A stretch of 64,000 bases of DNA from positions 17,203,810 to 17,267,809 of the forward strand of contig NC_092575.1 in assembly GCF_037975245.1 (NCBI RefSeq), written 5' to 3'. Numbering within the stretch: the stretch's first letter is position 1; each line of letters opens with the position of its first letter. Made by a program: the position numbers and the translations under genes. This DNA is from Apostichopus japonicus. Lineage: Eukaryota; Echinodermata; Holothuroidea; Aspidochirotida; Stichopodidae. Below, piece by piece: positions 1-12,437 of this stretch. Under the pieces are notes generated by a model. It did not search any database. It was given only the letters and a program-made list of their open reading frames with translations, and was not told the DNA's origin.

Positions 1-41
1 AAAAAAGGTGACGTAGCCTTTAATATAATCTTTGTTATAGG

Positions 42-47
42 TTTATT
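42..47 (-). terminator. Candidate poly(A) signal of lectin copy A
   Basis: AATAAA on the minus strand, about 190 bases after the lectin stop codon at 239-241. The same hexamer lies at 42,932-42,937 downstream of lectin copy B. Confidence 0.45.
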
Positions 48-238
48 TAATGTCAGTGTATTCAACGAAATACAATTATTACATCCTATAATCTACAGAG
101 AGAAAAGAAAAGGAATTTAGATAAAAAGATATAGCAAAGAATAGATATCAAGTTTTAAATACGAGATTCCCCATTTACGTGTTAGGTTAGAGTTAAACCA
201 TAAAGCTATTGCAATCAACGATGTATAGGTTGATTGGC

Positions 239-3200
239 TTAACGGCTTATTTTACACACAAAAGCATACTGGTTTTCACAAGGAAAATCATTCCAAGAAC
301 CATTATCTTGATTTGCGTCAGTATTCCACATGCCTACGCAATCTTCTCCCTCCCGATCATTTGGCTCGTCGCTGTCCCAAAATGTGAATTTAGGAGCAAC
401 ACCTTCCCCGTCGACAAACGTCCCTTCGACTTTTTTGTCGTTGTAGCCGAGCCACAAACCCTGAAAAAGAAAGAGAGTATATGTTTGTTTTAGATCGCAC
501 CTAGTATTTAGAAAGTCTCTTTAGGTTATTTTTTCAGAGTCCGGCAGTTTGGTTTGCAAGCTGTTCATACAGGCCAAGGCGCCTGTATCAAAAACGACAC
601 ACATAGACATTCCCACAACACAACACACACGACATACAGCCCCCACCCCCCCCCAACCACTTCCCTGGTGGTTTTTCCAATTTCTTTGGTATCACTAGGT
701 GTCGCGGAATGTGTTGTGCCTCGTAGAAAGTATACAGATTGACCATATTTGACAAGCAATTATGACCGAATCGATTAAATATGTTGGTCCACAGCAACGT
801 CATGGGGTGTTTATTTGGCCACCCCTTTCGAAAATGTTTCGGATGTGAAATGTTTTATTGACACGAAGCGATGCTTTTAAAACTTAGTCGGTATAGATAT
901 GAACTGAAAACTTTAGCATATGAAAGTAATGGAAGCAAAACTGCAAAATGTGTCTCAGTATATAATTTCATACTGTACAATCATATTTGTTAAAGGTTTC
1001 TGATAACATTAAAGACCGTTATTTAGCTGTTTGAATTTGCATTTTAGAATGGAGAATGCCTCGAATAGTTATAATCTCGCTTGTTTATAATCGGTATTGA
1101 GCTGCCCAAATCCCATGAACGTTTTACGGCGTTTCTTCACAATATAATAAAGGCCATTTGTAATCCTGGATCGATCCTTTCCCCATAAAAGTCTTTGTCT
1201 ATAGGATATACAATAGCGATGTATGAAACATTATCCACCATGTATTTTCCTAGTCAAGTCAATCTAACAAGTATGTCAAAATTGTGGTTCTAATATGGGA
1301 CCAAAATAATACCTAATAATCATATGTATAGCTTGTATGACGTTGGCAGCTCTTTTCGTGATATTCGTACGACTAAATTGAACGCTATAAATATAGGCTC
1401 AAGATATCAGAGTCTTTTTCAGTCAGCTTAAAAAGTATTCATATCAAATTTTTAGTTGATTCTCGCCCACAAAGGCGGGTAGCGAGTAATTTGCAAATAA
1501 ATACACAAATATGCACAAGGGGGCGGTCGCTCCCTTCGCCCCCCCCCTTGGCTACGCACCTTCCCCACCCCCCCCCCCCCACCTCTCACCTCAACCTATC
1601 TTACGGTTGATCTGATTCAGAACGTAAAAATATCTTCATTTGAAATGACAGATCCTTAGTACAACACAAGGTGGGTTAAACATTTGCTTGCATTTGGAAC
1701 CTAACATGATAAGGAACTTAAATGATATTGTAGTATTATTATATTTGGCATTGCAAAGTTATCTCTTTTCAATGTCCACACTACAAGCGATTATGATGAT
1801 TAAGAAAACAACAATATTTCATGTTAAGTCATACCGTGTCTCCTCTTATGGATCTCCACAAATCCAATACAAAGGTGTTTTCCTCAGATGAAGTAATGGC
1901 GGCCAGATGCCCTGTGAGGCGACGTTTTTTTTGCTTCAAACTGTACCCGTTGCAACTAGCTTCAGCGTGATCCCAGGTACTTATAGGATTGTTGAAAATT
2001 CTAGGATTAATTGAATTTGAAAGATCGATGTAACTTCAAGTGTCATTGTTTTCTATCTGTCAAGAACACGGTTAAAATCTACCCGAAACAATAAAATACA
2101 TAACATTTCATATCTATAACACAATTATTAAACTTTATCTCTGTAAAATAACAACAGAACTGTGACAACTTCGTTTCGACATTAAAAACGTTTACATTTT
2201 GTTAACAGGTACACTGAAAGGTACTCTCAATGGTCGTTCCTGAACTGGAACTGTGCGTATAAGTTTAAAGAGATATTTTGGTCTGACGTCGATTGGTTAG
2301 CAAAATTGCCGATAAATATCTGAATCTTTAGGTCAAAATCCACATCGTCATAGCATTTTGTATGACGAAGATATGATTTTGTTTCCTTTGCGATAATTTG
2401 TAGATGCAACTGGTAACAGAGGTCATCAAGGCAATTGTGTCAAACATGTCGTTGTCTTTCTTCAAAATAGTCAATCGTTTATCCACGCAGGAAATATAGT
2501 TACAAAAGAACTGCACTTCGTTGAAGTTAATCAACAGGGTAATTGTAATAATTTAAGTGAAGCTCTGACTTTGAAAGATCTTCTGCCCGGGTAACACCAC
2601 AGAGTCAACAACCCCTACATTAAGTTAACCAATTACCGCTTCATTTGATAACCGAAAATTGAGAACATTTCACTTTTCGTAGAGAATTCGAGAACATATT
2701 TATTAAACGCCTCAGAGGCTCAAATAATGTGTAATTCTTTCATAGGCCAGTTAAACAGGTCAACCTCAGATAATATGTCATTCACCTAGTAGATAACAAT
2801 CCGATCATATGCATTATTTTCATTGCCGCACCCAAGCACCACTATCAAAATGTTCAGAATCACTTGTCAAGTACAGAACATCGATATAGTTGGTCCGTAT
2901 AGACCCCCTAACTCCCTATAAACACCCTTCTTTTGTGGTTAAATTAATTTCACAATGTAGTTATAGTCAGAATTAAGGTTTTATCGACCGTCATTCTCAT
3001 TGTACCTTTCGAGTGAATACACTGGCCTACTCCTGATATTTTGATACTAAGGATATCAATTAGCAACATTTAAAATACTTAACTATATAGTCGTGCCGAT
3101 CTCTCCGTAGATTTATTAAATGATCAACCCCTCAATTTAGTTGCAAAAATGACAAAACGTTCGCATTCACATTTTCAGCTATTCATCATTAACCCCCGCA

Positions 3201-5380
3201 GTATGATAAATTATTAATTTAACTTTAAGTGAGCATAGTAACGAGTTTGTAAGAAAAAGATGACAGGATACCATACTCTCTAACATTTGCAACAAAATGT
3301 TAAATTAAGCAAATCCCTTTTCATTAATGATCAATTCCCTACAAAATGTCAAATTTCAAAACTGACCTATAGTTAAAGAGGACATTTTGCGGAAAACTGT
3401 CGAATCACAAAGAACGGGGCAGGTGAGTATAGTTTGTCAATTTAATTGCAAAATGTGTAATGGTTTAAACTCAACAAGTATAGTCAATTCGACAATTTTA
3501 TGGAAATATAAAGTGAACAATTCAGCACCTTGCAGAAAGTTGCTAATATAATGATGTGAAGCTTTTGAATATTTCGATGGCACCCTAACAGTTCGATACT
3601 CGACAGTTACATTATTTATATAACCAGACGGTACTTGAGAGTACATTTATATAACCAGTTCTTTACATCGTTACTGGTCGCACCTCAAAATCATTGTAGT
3701 GTACGATAGGTTATTAGATGCAATTGTAATACTCTCTGTATATATCCTGTACTCTCAAGTGAAGCTTCATAGCACTTACTTGTAAATGCAATATGCGCAG
3801 TATGAGTTAGGGAAAGCTAAGGAGTCACTCTTACCGACCTCGCAAAATTTTGAGGAGGACCACGGATTACAAGGTCGGTAATGAGTATAACTCGGATCAC
3901 AAAGTCGGTATAAGTACAATTACGGCTGCAAGATTCGTCTTACACGGCAACATACAGAAACGCTGTACTCAAAGCCGAAGACTTGGCCAATATCCTTTGG
4001 CCAGCGACGGTTAGACCGTCATTTCTGAGAACGGTTGCTATTACTGAAATCGTAGGGTCTGCACTATTTGTCAATGTTAGAAAAAACATTCAACAGGTTG
4101 AATCAAATTATGAAAGGAACATTACAGTTGTATGCGGTACTATCAAATTAATGTTGATAATATATTATGTAGATATAATGTCTTTAAACGTCTCATATAT
4201 GTTATGTTTAACACGGAAATTGGTAACCCCCTATACAATGTACCTTTATACGTACCTGTAGCTGTCTAGGTTGTACAATTATGCTGATAGGGGTAATGTA
4301 ATTTGGCTTTTAAAAAAAATGGAACTATATCTGTAAAGAAAATAAACTGCTTGTACGGCACTACTCATTAGTCATTAGGAACACGCGAATTGTATTTATG
4401 AATTCTGAAATTAAGTTCTTTTAGTACATACCAACCTTACACATTACGAGTACAGCCCCTGTGATAAATCTTACGCGGTACAGGTAGGACCTTTTCCATG
4501 TGACATGATGTGTGACCTGATTAATTCGCAGATGACATGATGTCATCTGCGAATTAATCAGGTCACACATCTTGAGTATATGCATGCTCAGTTCTACAAT
4601 ACGCCCTTATTGCATTTCGTTGAAATCTGTCATACTGTATAGTGTTGATGTTATTATGTAGATTAATATGGTCACGCTTGTCCGTATATACGAGCGTTTT
4701 AAGGCAGGATGTGAGATGAAGGGTTTAGAGTGGTATTGGCATTAGATAAATATCTCAACTATGTTATCCCAGTATGTATATGTTAAGAGCTCAGGACAAT
4801 ATCATCTCTTGCACTATATAACGTATACTAGCTTACGATCAACCAGACTCAACTGGCAACTGACTATTTGCGCAAAGTTACGATCATGGATATATTATGG
4901 CCTTTACGGACACCGTGGTGGGGAAGGGGGCGGGAGGGGATTGACAAATACCAACTGAGTAGCTCAGAACAACCTTTGTAAAATCCTTTAAAAATTTCGA
5001 ACGTTAAAGGGAGAAACGCATTGTGATCCTATTTCTTATGCTCGAGTGTATATGCATGCACGGTGCATGTTGAGAACAATCAAATATATCCATTACCTCT
5101 ATGAACGAGAATTTTTGGTGGCTATATTAAAAGTATACGGTATATACGCATCCAACTGTGGGTCTCCTACAGGGTTTGGACCCAGTTTATCAACGTTTAC
5201 TTTAATTCGATATAATCGGCCAGTTTGTTTTGAAAACTTTACTGAATTATCTTACCGATAGCAGGCATTTCCCCAGAAAGTCCATCCTACAGGACAGGTA
5301 CGGCAAGCCTTAGGCCGTTTACGTCTGGCGCAGGCTTGGCTCACAAACAGGACCACAAATAGTAGTACGCTGATCTTCAT
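239..5380 (-). CDS. Secreted single-domain C-type lectin (copy A), 3 exons
   Basis: Three exons on the minus strand: 5256-5380, 1835-1979 and 239-460, all with GT/AG borders (phases 2, 0) and joining to 163 codons plus stop. Residues 1-18 are a signal peptide (MKISVLLFVVLFVSQACA), followed by the basic stretch RRKRPK. The C-type lectin domain starts at Cys29-Pro and Cys40-Tyr. Exon 2 supplies Trp44..Ala47..Cys51, GHLAAI (65-70) and SSEEN (72-76). Exon 3 supplies WLG (93-95), EPN (122-124), Cys131, WND (146-148), Cys151 and Cys159. In this family EPN plus WND coordinate calcium and usually favour mannose-type sugars. A soluble extracellular pattern-recognition lectin is the likely role; sugar specificity is inferred. 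It is paired with the block B copy, from which its exons differ far more than its introns do. No frameshift or stop is present. Confidence 0.9.
461..1834. other. Intron 2 of lectin A with a MITE end
   Basis: Non-coding sequence between lectin exons 2 and 3. Around 1498-1570 it contains a G-run/C-run fragment ending in a 'ggctacgcacct' terminus. This is related to the CAGGCGCGTAGCC-type MITEs found complete at 38,525-38,793. The block B copy has the same remnant near 44,400-44,452. I see nothing else here. Confidence 0.6.
1980..5255. other. Intron 1 of lectin A
   Basis: Long intron between the signal-peptide exon and exon 2. It closely matches 44,855-48,145 apart from small indels. The short open frames near 2.2-2.5 kb and 4.0-4.3 kb are no better conserved between the two copies than the surrounding intron. 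No exon, RNA gene or promoter can be supported. It contains the palindrome listed at 4507-4571. Confidence 0.6.
4507..4571. repeat. Perfect palindrome, 32-bp arms, 1-base centre
   Basis: Positions 4507-4538 are the exact reverse complement of 4540-4571. The arms begin GATGTGTGACCTGATTAATT. Block B (near 47,430-47,462) has only the right arm, so the left arm was added in A or lost in B. It lies inside lectin intron 1. Confidence 0.95.
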
Positions 5381-6399
5381 TTTGGTCGATGTAGAAAGAT
5401 CTTCAAAGTTGAGACAAACAAATTTCTTATCAAAATTCTTTCTTCAACGGAGACAAATTGTCAAGTGAACTTTCTGTGTCGTGTCTTGTAATTTTAAGTT
5501 GCACTACAGATATAGTCGGTCGGACGATCATTCCGGAGCCACCAATTGGAGGTTAGGAAATTTTACCACCTGTGACGTACGAACATGACAATGGAGTATA
5601 GTTACCGTACTAAATAGTCTATATTGGCCAACGATCTGAACGGATTGGATGGAACTTTCGCGACAATGTTACAGGTAACCTAGGCCACGCCCCTTAGTTA
5701 CCCATATATCCTGCGCTCTATGGGCGGCAGCTGTGAGCCTTCAACCAAGAATTGCGTTGCTTTATGGACGCCCTTGCTTCAATCAGGGAACTGTCGTTTG
5801 TAAATGGCAGCTACGAGCAAATTAAACACAAAATGTTTGAATGGATAGTAATCACCGCATTAAGACAAAGAAATGTTATGTGATATCCACAAAGCCATAA
5901 ATTGTAGAAAACCTTCAATTGTAGTCGATATATTCTAAATGTCGATATAGTCTAAATGAACCGACGTTGTAACTTGTTGCGCCTACATCATCCACGTATG
6001 GCCTACAGATGTGATAGACTAACTGTAAGATGAGTTGCCGCTACCTACTTCCATGTACGGTACCATTTACCATGACGTTAAATCTACTGCTGTCTTCGCA
6101 GGTAGATAAAACAATGTATACACCATAACATACATAAGCTGCGCATTAACAGCAAATCCAGCGATGAAGTTACGTGATATAGGCTATGATATAGGCTATA
6201 TATGTGTGTATATAAATCGACTTCCCGTTGCATTCATGCATTTGTCAAGTGGCCGATACCGTATAATTGTCCAATTTTCCAATTCATCTAAATGTAAGTA
6301 GGCCTACTCACTGATAGAATAGGCCAAAACCTGAGAGCAGACAGTAAAAGTTTACTGAGTAATTTAACCTTCCAATGACACAATATTGTAGTCGACATG
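5381..6399. other. Upstream region of lectin A
   Basis: Sequence 5' of the minus-strand lectin start codon. It presumably holds the promoter, but I cannot point to a convincing TATA box. It matches block B until about 6072, where B jumps to sequence resembling 9500. From 6073 on it is absent from B. No gene seen. Confidence 0.5.
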
Positions 6400-6839
6400 T
6401 ATGGCAAGCCATGTGGGACAAACACCGCATAATATATCTGCCTATTAATTCCAATATATACGCGTATTAATTCGAATATGTGTTGTGCATGTGTAAATTT
6501 CCGCTTTTTGAAGCAATCTCGCGAGCCCGCCATAACATTTATCGTTGGTATATGTACACAGCAAGAGCGGAAATGTGTTTTCGTGTGCATTCGAATTAAT
6601 CCGTGCATATATTGGATTTAATCCCCATATGTATTTTATTTGATACGTGTATATATTCGAATTAATACGTGTATATATTCGAATTAATACGCGGATATAT
6701 TCGAATTAATACGCGGATATATTTAAGCCATTTGATTGGCTAATAATATGTACGCGTATATATTCCAATTAATACGCGTATAAATTCCAATTAATACGCG
6801 GATATATTATGCAGTGTTTGTCCCACATGGCTTGCCATA
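6400..6839. mobile_element. Fold-back MITE with internal tandem repeats
   Basis: The left end (TATGGCAAGCCATGTGGGAC at 6400) recurs as its reverse complement at the right end (finishing CTTGCCATA at 6839). The arms match for about 45 bases with few differences. Inside, next to the ends, are repeats of about 23 bases built on 'cgcgtatatattcgaattaa', mostly at 6640-6810 and again in inverted sense near 6440-6480. No protein is encoded. The structure fits a fold-back DNA transposon. The region is missing from block B. Confidence 0.8.
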
Positions 6840-7705
6840 GATATGCAGCAGCAAGGATGCGTCCCTGCGCTTTCTCTAGGTTGATTTGAGTGATGCATTC
6901 TGGGAATATCTACACGGATAGGCGGCAGGCTGAAGAAAATTCTTCCATATTCTGGTGGGTAGCTTATACATTACTCTACATACATTGTGTCAGACACGGT
7001 TGGTGCATGCATGGGCAGTTTTTCTTTTCAGAATTAATGTTGTTTACAATACCTCACCGATGGTAGGTTTGTTAATTTATCGTTTCGTCAAGATTAAACA
7101 ACATCCATGTCATATCCAAACAACAGTAAAGATCATCGCGGATAAGAGCCATGGGGACAGAGAGAGAGTGGTGGGTATGGGGGGGGTGGGGTCGACATCG
7201 TAAATGTTTACTTATGGATGGATATGCGTCAAATGTAGTGATGCTTCTAGATGAGAAACATCTCAAACACTTTCTATTGATATCTGATAAAAGGTCAAGA
7301 AAGGAACTTCGCTTTTCAAGTAATTTGTGACGTTTTAACATTCACAGAATTGTAGTTTAGGTTATTTGATTAAGTCATGCTTGCATAAATTATTATTAGT
7401 GTTGGTTTGGTTTAAGTTTACATTTGTAACAGTTTGTTTTAGTGTGGAAAACGAATCTACTTGTAGTTCTTTATTTGAGATTCATAAGGAAGGCCCATGA
7501 GTTATGGATACTCTCAAACATAACGTGTATTTCTGATACGGTAAGGACATTTCTGATACTACGAAGCTACAAGCGATAGGCTTCATTCCTTTTCACATAC
7601 ATATTTAGAATAGATATAACTACACGCTACACAAATATTCGGACACCTTAGTGTGTAAAAAGAGTGATTTCAATCACGTTAGTCTACCTTAACCCCCCAG
7701 ACTGT
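6840..7705. other. No gene seen
   Basis: AT-rich sequence with a short G-rich run near 7180. I see no supported gene or clear repeat. Confidence 0.5.
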
Positions 7706-7954
7706 TCAAAGTGCTTGAACCCGGAAAGAAGAGCCATTATCCCTATTGAGACCATGACAGTGTGAACGTACTTTAAGGATCAATTCAAATTCCTTCAAGT
7801 TTCTTTTATTATGGTCAGACAGATTACCCATGATTATGGCAAACTTAAGACAGTCGATATTGTGTTGTGGAAGATTAAAATGTTCGGACACTGGAAAACT
7901 GGTTTTATTGAGTCTGATTGTGCTTTTATGACATATATGGCGGCTTAAGGAGTT
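7706..7954 (-). pseudogene. Retroelement C-terminal fragment (GIY-YIG/Penelope-like)
   Basis: On the minus strand an open frame of about 80 codons ends at 7706. It contains the block SFPVSEHFNLPQHN followed by a long E-rich helix (NKRNLKEFELIL) and ends near HGLNRDNG. The pattern 'HFN.P.H ... GLNRD' is typical of the region after the reverse transcriptase in Penelope-like or other retroelements that end in a GIY-YIG-type nuclease. Only this C-terminal piece is present, with no reverse transcriptase upstream. The class assignment is from remembered family patterns and is moderate. Confidence 0.45.
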
Positions 7955-10226
7955 TTTAAAAACATATCTAATTTATAAGAAATTTCACCGAAAATTAAGG
8001 AAGAAATGAATCTGTATACAAACGCGGTTTTTGTTGTGATTACTGTAGGTAGTATACGGTACTGTACGGAGCGTGGGTTATATCGCAATCTGCAATTGCG
8101 AAAATGACGTCACGTTCGAGGCTGTTCAAATCATATTTGAGATGTCCATTATTAACGATTAAACCTCGTTTCTCTGTCAAACGCAACATTAGCGTTCTCA
8201 TACTTTGATACTTTGACTACATGTTTGAAAAATTAATTATCATTTTTTTAGGTTAATTTTCAGGGCTACCAGACAATCCTTTTAAGCTGCTTTCCACTTA
8301 GAAAATTGTTCCTACCTCGTTTTCTGTTGTAGAATATACGCGTTGACGAAGATTGGCTGCCCTCGAAAGAAAGGGTTTCAATTAAACCCAAGTTTTAAAA
8401 GTTAAAATGATACCAAGAACGTTTTTTGGTAAACATCCCAAACTTTGAGGATTTTTCATTTTAAAATAAGGCAAATTACTCTCCTCAAATTTTTGGTACA
8501 AACAGCTAGGGTGGTACTATATCTCTTCTAGAAAGAGAACCCAGATATTTTCAAAATGACGCGTTTTGAGTTATCGGCTGTCATATACGACCTCTTTTGT
8601 ACATCAGAGCAAGTTTACTACCTCCTAAACTAATATTGAGAAATGCTAGAACCCTGAAATTTGTAAAGGTGTAAGAAATTTATACTTATAATTAAAGTAG
8701 AAGACCCTCACAGCTCTAACATGGTTACGTTGGTATAACTTTGGCATCAAAACCCCTTCCTCATGCTGAATCGCAGCATGAAATAGCAACTTTAGGGCTG
8801 CACAACTTGCAAATATATTATAGGAAAGCATTTTTATCATTATTTGGCATTGTTTGTACTAGACATAATAGCCTCTGAAAGAATCAAGTACCCTAAAGCA
8901 ATGATTTAGGAACAATTTAAAATATCACATATTTCAGTAGTGAAAGATACCAAAATCGTATATTTTGAAACAGTTAACCTAACTCCACAAGACAATGTTT
9001 TTATAGATTATTTTTTTAAATTCATATTCTTTGGGATAGACTCTATAGGCATCTGTAATAGGAAGGTAGAAGAATATTTAATTGCTGAGAAATGAGACCT
9101 CAAAAATCAAGAAAATGCCAAAATGACACGGTGGGGACAAATTGTGGAATTTCAAGGTGTGATAAATCGGCCAATTTTGAAGCAATGTAACTGAAATTTT
9201 CAGAATATGCTTATTTTATGGTGTTCCAAGCATACAATAAATTTGGGGATCTTTGAAAAATGTCGAAGTACAAGATACTCCAAAATTGGTGATTTGATAT
9301 GGAATGACCTGATATGATTCTACCTACATGGTAAAGTATTAATTTCTTGTATCATGGCAGAGATGTATCGTTAGCAGAGAATCGCTGATTATCTGAAAAC
9401 GATCCACCGAAAGTGCAGTGACTCACTCAGTGAGAAATATAGAAATATCATGTCACCTCTAACTTGGTATAAGCTTCCACATATCAATATCAGAACCAGA
9501 TGGGGCATGTTACCAAGGTCATCTACGTTCAATCAATATCATTGTAACTTGATTCTAATTTAACTCATGGTTTTATTGAGGGAGTTCGATTGTTTTTGCT
9601 TGCTGCATATGCCAACACTTATCACTTCCTTAAGAATTCCTTAACAAATCTTGTCTAGAGGGGCTTTATCTTACTTATACCCCCCTCCCCGCCCCTACCC
9701 CACCCCACTCCGCCAGACTGACTCACAGAATAGTATACAACAAGATAAATCCTGGTGTACAGTACACATAAATTCATAACTTTGTTTGTTATACAATATT
9801 GGTATACAATATTGTTTGTTTCAAAAGCTGCAACTATAACTACACTTTGCATCTAAACAGCCCGATTTTTACCTAATTTATTTTTAACGGGAAGCGGAGA
9901 TCTCCCTTCTTCAGACCTCTCCTATCTCCTTATCAAAGATGGTGGTTGCGCGCCTGCTCTTTCTTGATAAATTATCTTAAAACCCGGAAATATTGCTTTG
10001 TGCTTGGGCTTGTAGTTATTATTACAATGTTGCCAGGCAATGACCAATCGAAAGTTTGGCAGAGTCAAATATTTGAGGTGGGGAAGGGGAGGGGGAGTGG
10101 GGTGTAGTTACACTAATAGGGTTGTTAACATCAGCTAATTCACCAAATCGATGAAATATCAGCTTCCAAAACATTACTCGGAATCATAAAATGACTTACC
10201 GTGGTCTTAGATATCATTTGCCTACA
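7955..10226. other. Non-coding part of block A, shared with block C
   Basis: From about 8138 this matches 55,231 onward in block C, interrupted there by insertions at 55,936-56,957 and 57,440-58,786. No gene is supported. A 64-codon minus-strand open frame at 8646-8840 is also open in C, but nothing about it is recognisable. The motif around 9500 ('ggggcatgttaccaaggtca') recurs at copy junctions in block B. Confidence 0.6.
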
Positions 10227-10234
10227 CGTTATAG

Positions 10235-10607
10235 CAGGGGTGGGCAACCTACGGCCCGCGGGCCACATGCGGCCTGCCAGTGAGTTTTTTGCGGCCCGTG
10301 AGATGTCTCAAGAAAAGAAAAAATCAATCTATTTTACATCATCACAAAAACGAGCTAGTTGCTTAGAATTTATCGGCACTAATGATGCTGTCAGGTATAG
10401 GCCTATTATCCCCATCAATTATCAACTGTACTGTATACAGACATTATGGGGTTTTTTTTAATACAGATTTAGTACACACACCTATTGCTTGAAAGTCCTC
10501 GGAATCAAATATTTGAAATCAACAGCAGGTCGTGGATTAGGTGCAGCCCAGTCAAGTTTTCACTCATTATATCTGGCCCATTTATTCAAAAAGGTTGCCC
10601 ACCCCTG
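10235..10607. mobile_element. hAT-type MITE with TSD and empty site in block C
   Basis: The element begins CAGGGGTGGGCAACCT and ends in the reverse complement AGGTTGCCCACCCCTG. It is flanked by 8-bp near-direct repeats, cgttatag (10,227-10,234) and ccttatag (10,608-10,615). Block C has the uninterrupted site 'acgttataggaat' near 60,037. CAGGGGTGGGCAAC termini with 8-bp duplications are characteristic of hAT (Charlie-like) non-autonomous elements. At 373 bp it encodes no transposase. Confidence 0.93.
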
Positions 10608-11198
10608 CCTTATAGGAATATTCATCATATTTTATTATATTTAATTTGTTTAAAATCATGATTTTCGAGGAAAACTTAAGAGGCGGTAGTGAGTGCATGA
10701 TGGCTATACGTGTTTTTTGGGGTTTTTTTTGGTTCTAGACATTAGATTTTAAGAAATAGAGATAAATCTAAGAACGAGACACTATCATGTTATTTTCCGT
10801 AGAACATGAATATTTATAATTAATAATTAGCCTTGATCAAACCAATCAAATTACTTTAAAAAAATGATTGACCACCAACCAAACTAAACGACTGGTAAAA
10901 ACGTTTGAACTTGAATATGAACGCTTTGTACACTCTAACCTTGACCACGAATTGTCAATCATCGAAATTAAAAGTTTTCGGGGTTGTGTATTAAACGGAT
11001 AGTACATTGGTAATCCGATAGTTAGGCTCACAGCCCGCATCATCTTGCATATCACCCTGTTTCCAAGTATTAAATTTGTTTCCATGATGCAGTTACATCC
11101 GTCCTGTCCATATCATATTTGTCTACAATAATCATCACGTGGTGAGATCACGGTATGACTGGCAACGTTAGAAATGATCTCCGTAATATTGAACTCAA

Positions 11199-11324
11199 CT
11201 TTCCCGTCCCACTTTCTACCCATTCAATCCCCACGCCCCTCTGCGTCCGCCCAAAGGGCATAATTTCCAATGCAATGATGAGCAAGAGGGTAATCCACGA
11301 AGTTGCATATCTGAACGCCAGCAT
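11199..11324 (-). pseudogene. Signal-peptide exon, copy A (donor lost)
   Basis: The minus-strand ATG at 11,324 opens MLAFRYATSWITLLLIIALE, a basic start followed by a hydrophobic core as in a signal peptide. The frame then runs through GRTQRGVGIEWVESGTGKL. The block C copy (60,651-60,785) continues to LRK and a canonical GTGAGT donor. Here a 9-base deletion removes that end and the donor, and the frame reads on to a stop near 11,151. It is the first exon of an unrecognised secreted or membrane protein. I could not find later exons. It is probably non-functional in this copy. Confidence 0.45.
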
Positions 11325-12361
11325 AACATTGATTTCAAAGGAACAAATGTATTATTACCGTATCTATGCAATCTGGCAATACCATTTTTTTGAAGGTGAC
11401 ATGACTACCTTCCTTTTTAAACGCTATACTGAACAAAACTAGGCTGGAAGTCCTGACTCCAGAATCATACTTTTAACAGTAATAAATCTATTGTGAAATT
11501 TTCCTCTTTTTCTTAACTTATTTTGGTCCATTTTATACTAAGTTTTATCACTAGGAAGATTACCACTCATTGTCAGTCAAGGAAATTCTAAAATTACATG
11601 AAAGTAATTATACATTATTATGAATAGTCCGACTTGCGAAGGTGAACCTCGTCACAAAACTGCGACTCTCCCATTTCTATCTTCAACGCGTCGCGCGTGG
11701 CGCGTCGCGGGTGGCACCAAAGCCCACACCAAAGCCCGTCAGTTAGGCCAAAGTTTCACACATAACTGGACCAGGCCACGCACAATATTAAACTTTGTAG
11801 CCTAGTTGAATTAATCATATTCCCAGGCCTGACATAATAGTCAGGCTAGTGCAGTTTTAGCCATAGATCTATAGGTTTGGTATAGGCTAGGTTTACGCTC
11901 CTCATTTTCACTTGGCATGTAACTAAGAACTGGTCATCGGTATGAAATATACATTTGACCATTAACCACGCATACATATTGATAGTACTTGACAATTCCA
12001 TGATATGTACATGTGAAGGTTCCATTTCATTCCATGTTTCCCCTTGGAGTTATAGGGGAACAATTAAATAACTTTGACCTCTGACAATTGGTTCCGTTGG
12101 TCTGCGAGACACAAGGGTTTACCCTGGAGTACCTTCCAACCAAGTTTGAAGAAATTCGGTCAGGCGGTTTAGGAGGAGTTTTGACACAAAATTAGGGGAC
12201 ACACGCAAGCTCACATTCACACGCGCGCACCCACCCCCACACTTCCTCACATTTCTGATGTGGGGTGAAGTAATGTCGCATATCCCTATGATATAAGATA
12301 ATAATATTTATGTCCTCTATCCACAACTTCTTTAATTTGAGTCATTTCCGACTGTTTTCAG

Positions 12362-12437
12362 TTCACACCTGACGAAGATTTTATCATTGACACTTTGCCT
12401 GGCCATCCCAACATTGTCTATGGTTGTGGTTTCTCTG
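12362..12437 (+). pseudogene. PIPOX: Isolated PIPOX-type exon, copy A
   Basis: A 76-base exon with an AG acceptor at 12,360-12,361 and a GTAAGA donor after 12,437. It encodes FTPDEDFIIDTLPGHPNIVY then GCGFS-G. The pattern 'TPD..FI.D..P...N.....GFSG' is the FAD-binding C-terminal segment of peroxisomal sarcosine/pipecolate oxidase, where HGFK would follow. No neighbouring exon of the same gene is visible within several kilobases on either side in block A. It is most likely a passenger of the duplication rather than a gene in its own right. Confidence 0.75.

Noticed and set aside
544-600. Cys-containing minus-strand stretch next to lectin exon 3 as an extra exon
   Set aside because: The complete domain is already supplied by the three identified exons, and the stretch has a stop in copy A.
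2418-2562. Minus-strand frame NFNEVQFFC...LTILKKDNDMFDTIAL as lectin exon 2 (and its copy at 45,291-45,435)
   Set aside because: It loosely resembles a lectin middle exon and fits the phase, but has an in-frame stop just after the acceptor. The segment at 1835-1979 has the true W..A...C and GHLAAI signature, correct phases and good splice sites.
8646-8840. 64-codon minus-strand frame also open in block C (55,735-55,929)
   Set aside because: Conservation is no better than surrounding duplicated non-coding DNA. There is no splice context and no recognisable domain.
10201-10461. 86-codon plus-strand frame
   Set aside because: It runs across the border of the hAT MITE and is not shared with block C.
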